From the NCBI GenBank assembly GCA_045804265.1, contig JBJMNK010000097.1, positions 1 to 64,000 on the forward strand: a DNA stretch of 64,000 nucleotides, read 5' to 3'. Origin of the DNA: JABFXC01 sp045804265. GTDB lineage: Bacteria; Gemmatimonadota; Gemmatimonadetes; Gemmatimonadales; Gemmatimonadaceae. Below are positions 1 through 9,741 of this stretch, piece after piece. The position numbers and the translations under genes are program-made. Position 1 is the first letter of the stretch; each line of letters opens with the position of its first letter. The notes under the pieces are model-generated. The model was not told where the DNA came from, did not search any database, and saw nothing but the letters and a program-made list of their open reading frames with translations.

Positions 1-72
1 AGTCAGCGAACAGCGCCGAAGCGTTCGAGACCGCAGTCCGCTACCTGCTTGTCGCTTACTGCTTACAGCGTT
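1..72. repeat. Partial long-hairpin repeat, family A (copy 1)
   Basis: The window opens inside a copy of the hairpin family also found at 14999-15092, 30632-30726 and 37506-37598. Shared words are AGTCAGCG on the left arm and CTGCTTGTCGCTTACTGC plus TTACAGC on the right arm. The left arm is cut by the window edge. By analogy with the other copies, which lie between convergent genes, it probably marks the 3' end of a gene to the left. Confidence 0.6.
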
Positions 73-169
73 GCGGTGACAGCGTTCTCGATGACGGCGT
101 TCCCGGTATGGCCTCCCGGCATCGTGTTTGCCTTGCAACGGGAGGAGCGCAGAACAGGGGAGCGAGCAG

Positions 170-442
170 ATGTCACGGGCATTCGTGAACGAGGACGCGG
201 GAAGCAGTGCACCGCGGCGAGGGTATGGACTTCCCGATCGGGAAGATCCCGGCTACGACGCGGCCGCGGCCGCGGCGCTGCTCGAGGGGGCGCGGGCGGG
301 GGAGACCGAGAGCGCGGAGCAGGCGACCGGATACTACTGGGGGGAGCCGAAGCTGCATGTGCACGTGCGGAAGATCCTCGCCCGGGCGATCAAGGCCGGT
401 GACGACCGGCTCGAGCAGCTCGCGACACGCTTTCTCCGCTGA
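170..442 (+). CDS. Small uncharacterised acidic/helical protein
   Basis: The predicted protein has 90 residues. The ATG at 170 was chosen because a GGGGAG-like ribosome binding site lies about 10 nt upstream; a longer frame from 128 is less likely. The protein opens with MSRAFVNED, a start I associate with some Gre-factor-like proteins, but no Gre domain follows. The rest is a Gly/Pro-containing segment, then an Ala-rich helix and a C-terminal helical part with WGEP and a Leu/Arg-rich end. I do not recognise a function. It is soluble by composition and stands alone: the next gene is convergent and ends at 516. Confidence 0.5.
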   Translation: MSRAFVNEDAGSSAPRRGYGLPDREDPGYDAAAAAALLEGARAGETESAEQATGYYWGEPKLHVHVRKILARAIKAGDDRLEQLATRFLR

Positions 443-515
443 GCAGCACACAATGAACAGCGGGCCGGGCGACATCATCGCCCGGCCCGCTGCCTAACGC
501 TCCGTATCCGCCGGC

Positions 516-2562
516 CTACTTGCCGCTCGAGGCCCCGGTCGGTGGGTGCTCGAGGACGACGAAGCGGACATCGTCGGTCGAGACCTGACGAAGCCAGTCG
601 GTCAGCTCGCCGATCTTCTCCTTCGGGAGGATGCCCTTCGTCCCGCGCAACCGCCGGGTGACGACCAGCTCCCGACCGTTCTGGGCGTACTTCGACTCGT
701 ACAAGCCGAAGGGCCCGTTCACCGTCACGTTCTGCGGGACGCGCGCCTTCCAGCCCTCGGGAAGCGTCACGCGGTACTCGGTGAGGCTCGTCAACGGACC
801 GATCACGTCGGCGGCGTCGATCGGGAAGACGCGCTTGGCCTGTGCGTCGAGAGTGTTCACCATGTTTTCGGCCCATGCGCTCAGCGACGGCATCGGGATC
901 GAGAGGATGTCGGTGTCGCCAGAGCGCTTCGACGCCGAACCGTTATGAATCAGCATCGACAGCTTCGGCTGCGCCTGCAGGTCCTTGCCGTCGAAGCCGA
1001 CGAGGCTGTCGCCGCTCGCGCCGCGGAAGAAGCCGGTCGCGATCGCCCGTGACGCTTCGGCGCGGCGGGTCGAGTCGAGCGGTTCCGAGAACGGCCCGCG
1101 CAGCGCGTACTGCCTGGTCCCCGTCGCGGTCTCCCAGTAGCGGCCGTTGAACTTCCCGTCGGGCGACAGCTCGCCGACGATGTGCATCTCGGAAGCGTTA
1201 TGATCGATCGAGTCGAGGGGGAAGCGGACCTGCTCGCTCGTGCCGTCGTCATGCACGAGGAGGCCGGAACTCGCCCTGCTCACCATACGGCAGCGAACCA
1301 ACCGGGGTCAGCTCGGAGGTGAGGTCGAGGAAGAGGTAGCGGCCGTCGGGGCGCTTGACGGCCGCGATCTCGTGATTGAACTGGTCGACGGACGGCATCG
1401 TGGTATCGACTCCGCCACCGGCGTTCAGCAGCACCGGGTAGGCCGTCATCCCGGCCGCGCGGGCGAGCGTGACGAAGATCGTCGCCTTGTCCTTGCAGTC
1501 GCCGTATTTCGTCGCCAGCACCGCAGAGGGGAGCCGCGGCTGGTAGCCGCCGATGCCTAACGCGACGGAGACGTACCGGATGTCCTGCGCCACCCAACGG
1601 TGGATCGCCCGCAGCGAGTCGTCGCCGGTTTTCGCCTTGGCGACGATCGTGTCGAGCGTGTGGCGGAGGTCGGGGGTCATCGCGTAGCGGTCGCGCGCGA
1701 GCCCCGCATACCACCTGCCGATCGTCGCCCACTCGATCGGGGACGAGATCGCGACGCTCTGGAAGACGTCGTTCGAATCGGCCGCGAACGGTTCGGGCTT
1801 GATGCGTGGAAGATCCTTCGTCGCCCACGTGTAGACGCGACGCCCATTCACCTCCCGGGTGACGCGCGCGAACTGCAACGCGTGCTCGCGGATGTGCGGT
1901 GTCATCGACGCGGGCACGTCGACGATGTAGCGCGAGCGGAACGTCGGGCGCCCGGTCGTCACACTCCATCCATCGTAGAAATCGCCCGGGAGGTACGACT
2001 TCAACCGCTCGCGCGTGTAGCTCCAGTCGACCAGTGTGCCCGGCGCGACGCCGGTGAGTGAGTAGCGGAGCACCTTCCGTTTCTCGTACACCGGATTCAC
2101 CGTCGATGCGGCAACGTCGGACTTCTGCTCGATCGCGGGCTTGGCCGAGATCACCTGGCCATTCGGCTTGACGACGCGAATCCAGTTGACCGTCAGCTTC
2201 TCGCGTTCCGGATTGTACGAGAACGACTGCTCGGCCCAGTTGTCGACTGCGTCGGCCTTGAGGATCTGGATTACCTGGCGGAAGGTCGTGGTACCGCGGC
2301 CATCGCTCTCCTGGCGGACCACGCCATCGTCGAGCAGGTAGACGAACGATTCATCCGGATAGTCCGCGGCCTTCACCGCCAGCGAATAGATCGTGTCGTT
2401 CCTGACCGATGGATCACCATTCGGCGTGATCTTCGGTGCCTGTGCGGCGAGCGGTGCGGCCAGAAGCGCGCCGGCGAGGGCGAGGCGGACGGTGGGAAAG
2501 GGGCGAGGGAAGATCGTGCGTCGAATCTGCAGCATCTGCAACCGGTGAAAGAGGGAGGACAA
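516..2562 (-). pseudogene. DUF3857/transglutaminase-like secreted protein, split by a frameshift
   Basis: The first frame (1249-2562) gives a signal peptide ending near LAAQA, a DUF3857 beta-sandwich and a transglutaminase-like core. The core shows a catalytic Cys in YGDCKDKAT, a His in FNHEIAAV and an Asp in YLFLDLTSE. It runs out right after LPYGEQGEF. The continuation (GLLVHDDGTSEQ to the C-terminal beta domain, stop at 516) lies in another frame reaching 1301. Removing one base from the CC/GG pair near 1266 joins GEF directly to GLLVHDD, so this is one gene of about 680 codons carrying a +1 shift. It could be a real recent mutation or a sequencing error. Proteins of this type are periplasmic or secreted in Bacteroidota and Gemmatimonadota, and their substrate is unknown. 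A downstream start at 2535 is also possible. Confidence 0.8.
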
Positions 2563-2691
2563 AGATTCGGTTCTGTCGGCTCTCCGTCAACCGTGAAAAT
2601 CCGCGGGGAGTGCGGGGATTACGGGGAGTGCGAGTGCGGCGGTTGCGAGGGCGTTCGCTGCGCGAACAGCGTTGACAGCGTCAACAGCTTA

Positions 2692-2890
2692 TTACAGGAG
2701 CCACAGAGGGCACGGAGAAATGCATTGGATTGAGCAATCGCGCCTCGGGCAGAACACTGGGCGACGTTGCGTGCGGAGACCTGTCCGACAGGAGTCGATC
2801 AAACCCTCTGTGCCCTCTGTGGCTCCTGTTCAATTCACCGTAGCAAAGGTTCTGCATCCACCCTCAGCGCCCTCGGTGGCTCCTGTAGAA
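2692..2890. repeat. Inverted repeat family C (GGAGCCACAGAGGGCAC)
   Basis: This intergenic space between divergent genes (2563-3023) holds a left arm GGAGCCACAGAGGGCAC at 2697-2713 and two reverse-complement copies, one at 2803-2828 (CTCTGTGCCCTCTGTGGCTCC) and a diverged one at 2861-2885. Together they can form a stem of over 20 bp. A small GTTGACAGCGTCAAC hairpin lies near 2671-2685. No gene was seen here. The promoter of the downstream peptidase gene must lie in or after this element. Confidence 0.75.
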
Positions 2891-3023
2891 AATCCTATCG
2901 GCGCCAGCACGGTTGACTCTTACCCACGGTAGAGGGTCTCCCCGCATCGGCGCCGCCGCTGGACTATGCCGACACCTGCTCGATACGTTAGACGGTCCTC
3001 CCAATCCTCATCACCGATCCGGC

Positions 3024-5306
3024 ATGACACGCCTTCGTACGCTTCTCGTCGCCGTCCTCGCCGCCCCGCTTTCCCTCGCCGCACAGCAGCGGGCGATCGG
3101 CGACACCTCGATCACCGTCGATGCGATCTTCCGGCGCGGGGAGTTCCGCAGCGCGCCGCTGCCGAGCGTCACCTGGCTGAAGGACGGCAAATCGTACCTC
3201 GACCTCGCGCCTAACGCTGCGGGCGGGGCCGACATCGTCCGGGTTGATGTGGTCACCGGACAGTCGCGGGTGATCGCCGACGCGAAGTCGATCGTCGACG
3301 AGAGCGGCAAGCCGATCGAGATCGAGGACATCTCGCTCTCGAGCGACGAGAGCAAGGCGCTCCTCTTCCACAACTCCGTCCCGGTCTGGCGGGCGAACAC
3401 CCGCGGCGTCTTCCATGTGCTCGACTTCACCACCGGCAAGGTCATCGCCATCGGCCACACGACCGATCGCAACCCGGTATCCACCGACACGACGAAGCAG
3501 CCCGCGTTAGGCAGGAAGAACGACCCGAGCTTCCTCGCCGCTCCGCTGCGCACCGGGCTGCAGATGTTCGCCAAGTTCTCCCCCGACGGGAGGCAGGTCG
3601 CCTTCGTCAGCGACAACGACCTGTACGTGACGACGCTCGCGACCGGCGCGACGAGGCGGCTCACCACCGACGGCTCAGCTGACATCATCAACGGGACGAC
3701 CGACTGGGCATACGAGGAGGAGCTCGATCTCCGCGACGCGTTCCGCTGGAGCCCGGACTCGAAGCGGATCGCCTACTGGCGGTTCGACCAGTCGGCGGTG
3801 CCGGCCTTCCCGATGGTGAACGAGCTCACGCTCTATCCGACCGTCTCCGTGCTGCGCTACCCGAAGGCCGGGCAGGGGAACAGCCGGGTGAAGGTCGGCG
3901 TGATGGACGTCGCGACGACGAAGACGACGTGGATGCAGACCGGCGCTGACACTGGGATCTACATCCCGCGGATGGAATGGACGGGCAACGACAGCCTCAC
4001 CATCGAGCGCCTGCCGCGCAAGCAGAACCGGATGGACATGCTGATGGCCAGCGCGGCGACCGGACGGGTGCGCACGCTCTTCAGCGACGCCGATTCAGCC
4101 TACGTCGACGTGCAGGACATCGCCTGGGTGAACAACCAGAGGCAGCTGCTCTGGCTCTCCGACAGGAGCGGGTGGCGGCAGATCTACCTCTACGACCGAT
4201 CGGGGCGGCAGCAGCGGCAGGTCACGCAGGACGGGATGGACGTCATCGGCGTCGTCGCGACCGACGAGCCGCGCGGCGAAGTCTACTTCGTCGCCGCCGC
4301 GCCTAACGCGACGCAGCGGCAGGTGTTCGCCGCATCGATGACGAAGGCCGCGGTGCGCCGCGTGACGCAGGAGGCGGGAAGCCACACCCTGACCATCGGG
4401 CCCGGCGCGCGCTACGCCGTGGACTACTTCTCGACCGCGAACTCGCCGATGACGGCGACGCTCTACGAGCTGCCGGCATTCACGAAGCGACGCGCCATCG
4501 CCGACAACTCGGCGCTCACCGCGAAGCTGAAGGGGACCGGCGTCCGCACCGAGTTCTTCCAGCTGCCGATGCCCGACGGCACGAAGCTCGACGCGATGCG
4601 CATCGTCGCGGCGAACTTCGACAGCACGGTGAAGCACCCGGTGCTCATGTACGTCTACGGCGGTCCCGCCGCGCCGACGGTGAACGACTCGTGGGGCGGG
4701 ACGCGCGAGCTCTGGCACATGCTGCTGGCCCAGCGCGGCTACGTCGTGGTCAGCGTCGATAATCGCGGAGCGGCGTGGCGCGGGCGCGACTTCCGCAAGG
4801 TCACGCAGTACCACCTCGGCATGAACGAGTCGCGCGACCAGATCGACGCCGCCAAGTGGCTCGGCACGCAGCGCTGGGCCGACGCGTCACGGATCGGGAT
4901 CTGGGGGTGGAGCTATGGCGGCTACATGACGGCGATGTCCACGACGTTAGGCGGGAACGTCTTCCGTCTCGGGCTCTGCGTCGCGCCGGTCACCGACTGG
5001 CGGCTCTACGACACGATCTACACCGAGCGGCTGATGTGGACGCCGCAGGAGAACGCGGCCGGCTACGCCGAGTCGGCGCCGCAGAACCACGTCGCCGGGC
5101 TGACCGCGCGGTTCATGCTCGTCTACGGCACCGGTGACGACAACGTGCACCCGCAGAATTCCGTCCAGTTCGCGAACAGGCTGGAGGCGGTGGGGAAGCC
5201 GTTCCAGATGCTGCTCTACCCGAATCGCACGCATTCGATCTCGGGGGGGAATACCCAGGCGCACCTGTTCGATTCGTTCACCCGGTTCGTACTCGAGAAT
5301 CTGTGA
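3024..5306 (+). CDS. Secreted dipeptidyl-peptidase IV-type serine peptidase (S9B)
   Basis: The protein has 760 residues. The ATG at 3024 was chosen because it gives a classic signal peptide (TRLRTLLVAVLAAPLSLAAQ) followed by the mature protein. Residues of about 50-480 form the N-terminal beta-propeller (DPPIV_N), with TDWAYEEELDLRDAFRWSPD typical of the family. The C-terminal alpha/beta hydrolase domain carries nucleophile Ser630 in GWSYGGY, acid Asp705/706 in GTGDDNVHP and His737 in NRTHSIS. The family cleaves X-Pro or X-Ala dipeptides from peptide N-termini in the periplasm or outside the cell. The stop overlaps the GTG start of the next peptidase gene (GTGA), so the two are translationally coupled, which suggests joint extracellular peptide degradation. 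Three copies of the CGTTAGGC octamer lie in the gene. Confidence 0.93.
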   Translation: MTRLRTLLVAVLAAPLSLAAQQRAIGDTSITVDAIFRRGEFRSAPLPSVTWLKDGKSYLDLAPNAAGGADIVRVDVVTGQSRVIADAKSIVDESGKPIEIEDISLSSDESKALLFHNSVPVWRANTRGVFHVLDFTTGKVIAIGHTTDRNPVSTDTTKQPALGRKNDPSFLAAPLRTGLQMFAKFSPDGRQVAFVSDNDLYVTTLATGATRRLTTDGSADIINGTTDWAYEEELDLRDAFRWSPDSKRIAYWRFDQSAVPAFPMVNELTLYPTVSVLRYPKAGQGNSRVKVGVMDVATTKTTWMQTGADTGIYIPRMEWTGNDSLTIERLPRKQNRMDMLMASAATGRVRTLFSDADSAYVDVQDIAWVNNQRQLLWLSDRSGWRQIYLYDRSGRQQRQVTQDGMDVIGVVATDEPRGEVYFVAAAPNATQRQVFAASMTKAAVRRVTQEAGSHTLTIGPGARYAVDYFSTANSPMTATLYELPAFTKRRAIADNSALTAKLKGTGVRTEFFQLPMPDGTKLDAMRIVAANFDSTVKHPVLMYVYGGPAAPTVNDSWGGTRELWHMLLAQRGYVVVSVDNRGAAWRGRDFRKVTQYHLGMNESRDQIDAAKWLGTQRWADASRIGIWGWSYGGYMTAMSTTLGGNVFRLGLCVAPVTDWRLYDTIYTERLMWTPQENAAGYAESAPQNHVAGLTARFMLVYGTGDDNVHPQNSVQFANRLEAVGKPFQMLLYPNRTHSISGGNTQAHLFDSFTRFVLENL

Positions 5307-7021
5307 GACGCGTCGGCGGCGGGACGTTGCTGGCCGTCATCGGCGCGATGGCATGCACTGGCGTGGCCGCACCGGCGTTGGCCGGCGGGCAGATCGTGGT
5401 CGAGGCTCCGGTCCCGAGCGCGAACGTGCTGCCGCGCACACGCGCTGAACGCAGCAACTATCTCGAGACCTCGACCTACGCCGACGTTGTCGCCTTCGTC
5501 GACTCACTGCGGCTGGCCGGGCTCCAGTACACGCTCGGGCTCCTCGGCCGGAGCACGGAGGGACGGTGGCTCTCGTACGTCGTCGCGTCGCGACCGGCAG
5601 TCGGCAGCCCGGAGGAAGCGCGGCGGCTCGGGCGGCCGATCGTTTATGTCCAGGCGAACATCCACGCCGGCGAGGTCGAAGGAAAGGAAGCGCTGCTGGC
5701 GCTGGTCCGCGACCTGCTCGCCGACCCGAAGCCTAACGTTCTCGATTCGATCGTGCTCGTCGCCCTGCCGATGTACAACACCGACGGTAACGAGCGCTTC
5801 GCCCCGCAGGCGGTGAACCGCAGCGAGCAGAACGGGCCAGAGATGGTCGGCCAGCGGCCTAACGGTCAGGGACTCGACCTCAATCGCGATTACGTCAAGG
5901 CCGAGGCTCCGGAAACGCAGGCGTCGCTCACCCTGCTGGCGCGATGGAATCCGGATCTCTTCGTCGACCTTCACACCACCGACGGCAGCTTCCATGGCTA
6001 CGCCCTGACCTATGCGCCGCCGCTCGCGCCGGTCGGCATCGCCGGGCCGTTCGTGCGCGATTCGCTGCTCCCGGTGCTTCGCCAGCGAATGCGCGCGCGC
6101 GACGGCTTCGAGACCTTCGACTACGGGAACTTCGATACCGAGGAGGCGGGCTATCGCGGCGGCGTGGCCGGCGCGTCGCGCTCGGCCGGCGACACTGCGG
6201 TCCATGCGTGGGAAACCTACGACCATCGCCCGCGCTACGGCGTGAACTATGTCGGGATCCGCGGGCGCGCCGCGATTCTCAGCGAAGCCTTCTCGCACGA
6301 CCCGTTCGAGCGGCGGGTGAAATCCACCTATGCCTTCGTCCGTGAGCTGCTGTCGCTCGCCGCCGAGCGGCCCGCGTCGTTCCGGCGCATCGCGCGCGCG
6401 ACCGCGTCGGGGCCTGCCGTCGGATCGATGCTCGCGATCCGGGCACGCATGACGTCGCATCCATACCGCGGCCCGGTGATCGTCGAGGATCTCGAGCACG
6501 TCGCCGACAGCACTGCCCTCACGCAGCCGGGAGTCCCGCGTGGGATGCGGCGCACCGGACGCTATCGCACGCTGCAGCTCGACGTGTACGACCGCTTCGA
6601 CCCCGAGTACTCGATCGCGGTACCGGCGGCGTATGCGGTTCCGGCCGAGCGGAACGACATCGTCCGCGCGCTGCGAATGCATGGCATCGTCGTCGAACAG
6701 GTCGCCTCGGCGATCGAGACGCGTACCGCGTCGTTCGCGATCGACTCGATCGTGCACGCGAAGCGGCCGTTCCAGGGACATAACGAGACGACGGTGCACG
6801 GCCATTGGCTCGCTCCGCGCACGGTCACGCTCGCTGCGGGCAGTTATCTCGTGCCTACCTCGCAGGCACTCGGCGCGCTCGCCGTCTACCTGCTGGAGCC
6901 TGAGAGCGACGACGGTCTCGTGACATGGAACACGCTCGACAATGTCATTCAGGGCGGCGCGGATTTTCCTGTAGCGCGAGTGCTCATGCTGCCCGGGGTC
7001 GCTCGGCGCGCGGTTCCGTGA
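5303..7021 (+). CDS. Secreted M14-family zinc carboxypeptidase
   Basis: The protein has 572 residues and starts at a GTG that overlaps the upstream TGA. The N-terminus (RRVGGGTLLAVIGAMACTGVAAPALAGG) is a signal peptide. The peptidase domain follows: AEGRW-like substrate loop STEGRWLSYV, zinc ligands in NIHAGEVEGKE (HxxE) and LFVDLHTTDGSFHGY, and an arginine-rich middle NGQGLDLNRDYVKAEAPET typical of the family. The remaining 230 residues are a beta-rich C-terminal extension ending in a segment found in secreted M14 peptidases. It probably trims C-terminal residues or cell-wall peptides outside the cytoplasm. It works with the coupled S9B peptidase just upstream. The next gene starts 165 nt later with its own likely promoter. 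Confidence 0.9.
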   Translation: MRRVGGGTLLAVIGAMACTGVAAPALAGGQIVVEAPVPSANVLPRTRAERSNYLETSTYADVVAFVDSLRLAGLQYTLGLLGRSTEGRWLSYVVASRPAVGSPEEARRLGRPIVYVQANIHAGEVEGKEALLALVRDLLADPKPNVLDSIVLVALPMYNTDGNERFAPQAVNRSEQNGPEMVGQRPNGQGLDLNRDYVKAEAPETQASLTLLARWNPDLFVDLHTTDGSFHGYALTYAPPLAPVGIAGPFVRDSLLPVLRQRMRARDGFETFDYGNFDTEEAGYRGGVAGASRSAGDTAVHAWETYDHRPRYGVNYVGIRGRAAILSEAFSHDPFERRVKSTYAFVRELLSLAAERPASFRRIARATASGPAVGSMLAIRARMTSHPYRGPVIVEDLEHVADSTALTQPGVPRGMRRTGRYRTLQLDVYDRFDPEYSIAVPAAYAVPAERNDIVRALRMHGIVVEQVASAIETRTASFAIDSIVHAKRPFQGHNETTVHGHWLAPRTVTLAAGSYLVPTSQALGALAVYLLEPESDDGLVTWNTLDNVIQGGADFPVARVLMLPGVARRAVP

Positions 7022-7186
7022 ACGCCACGGATCGTATCGTGACGCGCGCCGCGACTCAGCCCGCGTCGGGGACCGCGATGCGGATCGCGTCGCTCGCCGC
7101 TGACGACCCGAGCGGCGCCGGTCTATATTCCGCCGTCTCTCGCGTCGCGCCGATGCAGGCGCGACCGTGATCATTGTCGAGGATTC

Positions 7187-8122
7187 ATGCTTCGTAACGC
7201 ACTGCTCTATCTCTCCAGCCAGCCCACCGTCTTCAAGTTCGTTCGCAACAATGGAGTCGCGAAGAAGTTCGCGCGGCGGTTCGTGGCTGGCGAGACGGCG
7301 GAGGAAGCGCTCGCCGCGGTCCGCGAGCTGAATGCCCGTGGGATCACCGCTTCGCTCGACCTGCTTGGCGAAAGCGTGCACAACGAGGCAGAAGCGCGAG
7401 CGTCGGGGCGCGATTACATCCGGTTGCTCGACCAGATCCGCGAGAAGAATCTCAACGCGAACGTGTCGGTGAAGCTCACCGCGATGGGGCTCGACATCTC
7501 GGAGGAGCTGTGCATCTCGATCATGCACGAAGTGCTCGATCGGGCGCGGCAGCACCACACCTTCGTCCGGCTCGATATGGAGAGCAGCGCGTACACCGAG
7601 CGTACGCTGCAGCTGTTCGAGCAGCGACTCTACCCGGCCTATCCGGAAAATGTCGGAATCGTGCTGCAGAGCTATCTCTATCGCACCGCAGCCGACGTCG
7701 AACGGGCGATCCAGCTCAAGTGCCGGGTGCGACTGTGCAAGGGCGCGTACAAGGAGCCGGCGAGCGTCGCCTATCCCGAGAAGTCCGATGTGGACGCGAA
7801 CTACGTGCGCTGCATGCAGGAGCTGATGCGCCACGCGAACTATCCCGCGCTCGCGACGCACGACGAGACGATCATCCGCGTGGCGAAGAAGTTCGCCGCC
7901 GAGGAAAGGATTCCGCCCGAGCGCTACGAGTTCCAGATGCTCTACGGCGTGCGGCGCGACCTGCAGGAGAAGCTGGTCGCCGAGGGCTACCGGGTGCGCG
8001 TGTACGTCCCGTTCGGCACGCAGTGGTATCCGTACCTGATGCGCCGCCTCGCCGAGCGTCCGGCGAACGTCGCCTTCATCGCCGGAAACATCGTCCGGGA
8101 GACCGTCGGTCGCCGCCGTTAG
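7187..8122 (+). CDS. putA: Proline dehydrogenase (monofunctional, FAD-dependent)
   Basis: The protein has 311 residues, the usual length of a stand-alone proline dehydrogenase, and it lacks the P5C dehydrogenase half of bifunctional PutA. It oxidises L-proline to pyrroline-5-carboxylate with FAD and passes electrons to quinone. Conserved blocks are VSVKLTAMGLDIS, RLDMESSAYTERTL, RLCKGAYKEP, LATHDE, EFQMLYGVRRD and the C-terminal YVPFGTQWYPYLMRRLAERPAN, which holds the substrate-binding Arg pair. The start at 7187 is preceded by a GAGGA ribosome binding site. The stop TAG lies inside a CGTTAGGC octamer. Strictly, the homologue in organisms with separate enzymes is often called prodh or fadM. 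Confidence 0.94.
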   Translation: MLRNALLYLSSQPTVFKFVRNNGVAKKFARRFVAGETAEEALAAVRELNARGITASLDLLGESVHNEAEARASGRDYIRLLDQIREKNLNANVSVKLTAMGLDISEELCISIMHEVLDRARQHHTFVRLDMESSAYTERTLQLFEQRLYPAYPENVGIVLQSYLYRTAADVERAIQLKCRVRLCKGAYKEPASVAYPEKSDVDANYVRCMQELMRHANYPALATHDETIIRVAKKFAAEERIPPERYEFQMLYGVRRDLQEKLVAEGYRVRVYVPFGTQWYPYLMRRLAERPANVAFIAGNIVRETVGRRR

Positions 8123-8150
8123 GCAGCGCGGTCCCGCCCCGAGCCCGCCG

Positions 8151-8597
8151 ATGAGTCACGCCCGCTTCGTTCCCCCGGACCACGACAAGGGCGACGCCAA
8201 CACGATTGGCGGCTACCAGGCGGTGCATGCCCGCCCGGCGGCGTTCGAGGGACCCGACGGCTTCTCGTACAGCGTCGAGATCATGGCCGATGACACGAGC
8301 GGCGCCGCGGGTGCGAAGAAGGCCAGCCCCGCGGCCGGCGGCGCGGCCGAGGCCGAGCTGCCATGGGGCGCGTACATCCTCTTCGTCCGCTGGCACCGCA
8401 CCGGCGAGCAGACGCCGGCCGGCCATCTCGAGACCGGCTACCTCTCGCGCGGGATGAGCGAGCAGGAAGTGCTCGCCGATGTCGCGCGGCTGCCGCTGTC
8501 GGCGGTGAAGGAGCTGCTCGACGCGTGCGTGATCGCCGCGACCGGCACGACCACGCCACGACGCTGGTGGGACGCGATGCGCGACGAGGGCGAGTGA
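8151..8597 (+). CDS. Uncharacterised 148-residue protein coupled to rsgA
   Basis: The ATG at 8151 starts a 148-residue soluble protein. It has a conserved-looking N-terminus (FVPPDHDKGDANTIGGYQAVH), a low-complexity Ala/Gly linker around residues 45-65 and a C-terminal domain (PWGAYILFVRWHRTGEQ... GYLSRGMSEQEVLADVARLPL...RRWWDAM). I do not recognise the family. The stop overlaps the GTG start of rsgA by 4 nt (GTGA), and the gene begins 28 nt after the proline dehydrogenase stop, so putA, this gene and rsgA probably share a transcript. Confidence 0.6.
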   Translation: MSHARFVPPDHDKGDANTIGGYQAVHARPAAFEGPDGFSYSVEIMADDTSGAAGAKKASPAAGGAAEAELPWGAYILFVRWHRTGEQTPAGHLETGYLSRGMSEQEVLADVARLPLSAVKELLDACVIAATGTTTPRRWWDAMRDEGE

Positions 8598-9544
8598 CCG
8601 CTCCGCTGCGTGAGAGTGCGCAGGGCGTGGTGCTGCATGGGACCGGCGGCGTCTGGCGCGTGCGCATGAGCGACGGTGTCGAGCGTGACGCGAGCCTTCG
8701 CGGACGGCTCAAGCAGGAGGGGAAGCAGGACAACGCGCTCAAGCTCGCCGTCGGCGACCGGGTGACGATCGAGCCCGCCGACGCCGGTGAAGGCTGGGCG
8801 ATTTCGGAAATACACGAGCGGACTTCGTCGCTCTCGCGGCGGTCGCCGGGCACTGGCCGCACCGAACGCGTCGTCGCGGCGAACGTGGACCAGGTGGTGG
8901 TGGTATTCGCGATGGTGAAGCCCGAGCCGCACCCGCGCATGCTCGACCGCTTCCTCACCATCGCCGAGGCGAACGACCTGGCGGCGAGGATCGTGATCAA
9001 CAAGGTCGATCTCGCCAGCGAGGAGGCCGCGCGCACGCGGTTCGCGGCCTACGAGAAGGCCGGCTATGCGATGCACTACACCAGCACCAAGGCATCGCGC
9101 GGATTGACCGAGCTGCGTGCCGCGCTGGACGCGCGCGTGTCCGCGTTCAGTGGGCCGTCAGGCGTGGGCAAGTCCTCGCTGCTCAACGCGCTCTACCCGG
9201 GACTCTCGCTGCGCGTCGGCGAGATCAGCGAGAGCGTGAACAAGGGACGGCACACGACTGTCGGCGCGTTCATGCACCCGCTGCCCGGCAGCGGCTACGT
9301 CGTCGACACTCCCGGGCTGCGAGAGGTCGGGATGTGGGGGATCCAGGCGTCGGAGCTCGACCGCTGTTTCCCCGAGATTCGTGCGCTGCGCGACGAGTGC
9401 CGATTCGCCGACTGCACGCACAGCACGGAGCCTGACTGTGCGGTGCGGGATGGAGTCGCAGCGGGGACGGTGGATCGTGAACGCTACGAATCGTACCTGA
9501 AGCTGAGAGAGGAGCTGGAGACGGCGGAAGAGGGACAATGGTGA
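8594..9544 (+). CDS. rsgA: Small ribosomal subunit biogenesis GTPase RsgA
   Basis: The protein has 316 residues and uses a GTG start that overlaps the upstream TGA. It has an OB-fold N-terminus (QGVVLHGTGGVWRV to about residue 75), then the circularly permuted GTPase domain: G4 NKVDL, G5-like TSTKASRGL, G1 GPSGVGKSSLLN, G2/T of TTVGAF and G3 DTPGLRE. The C-terminal zinc knuckle is visible in DECRFADCTHSTEPDC. RsgA binds the 30S subunit late in maturation and releases RbfA. All diagnostic motifs are present, so the call is firm. Confidence 0.96.
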   Translation: MTAPLRESAQGVVLHGTGGVWRVRMSDGVERDASLRGRLKQEGKQDNALKLAVGDRVTIEPADAGEGWAISEIHERTSSLSRRSPGTGRTERVVAANVDQVVVVFAMVKPEPHPRMLDRFLTIAEANDLAARIVINKVDLASEEAARTRFAAYEKAGYAMHYTSTKASRGLTELRAALDARVSAFSGPSGVGKSSLLNALYPGLSLRVGEISESVNKGRHTTVGAFMHPLPGSGYVVDTPGLREVGMWGIQASELDRCFPEIRALRDECRFADCTHSTEPDCAVRDGVAAGTVDRERYESYLKLREELETAEEGQW

Positions 9545-9577
9545 GTGCGATTCCGTGCGATCTCGCTTCAAGACGGC

Positions 9578-9727
9578 GATGAGAAATGAGAGAGGGTCCG
9601 ATCAAGAGATGAGAGAGGAGAGACGAAACGACGATCGAGGTTACGGGCACACCGCGGTTGTCGTCCCGCCGGGTGGGGTCTCTCGTCTCTGATCTCTCGA
9701 TCGCGGTATCTCTCATTTCTCATCGCA
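9578..9727. repeat. Long imperfect hairpin, family E (ATGAGAAATGAGAGA)
   Basis: The gap between rsgA and the next gene holds a left arm GATGAGAAATGAGAGAGG at 9578-9595 plus GATCAAGAGATGAGAGAGG at 9599-9617, and a right arm with TCTCTCGTCTCTGATCTCTCGATC and CTCTCATTTCTCATC at 9676-9724. The arms are reverse complements with small interruptions. It may end rsgA transcription, although there is no clear U tract. Confidence 0.7.
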
Positions 9728-9741
9728 GTGTTTGAGCTCAC

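Noticed and set aside
5504..7861. A 785-codon open frame on the minus strand opposite the M14 peptidase and proline dehydrogenase genes
   Set aside because: It is antisense to two genes with clear catalytic motifs, is extremely Arg/His-rich with no domain, and long antisense frames are expected in this GC range.
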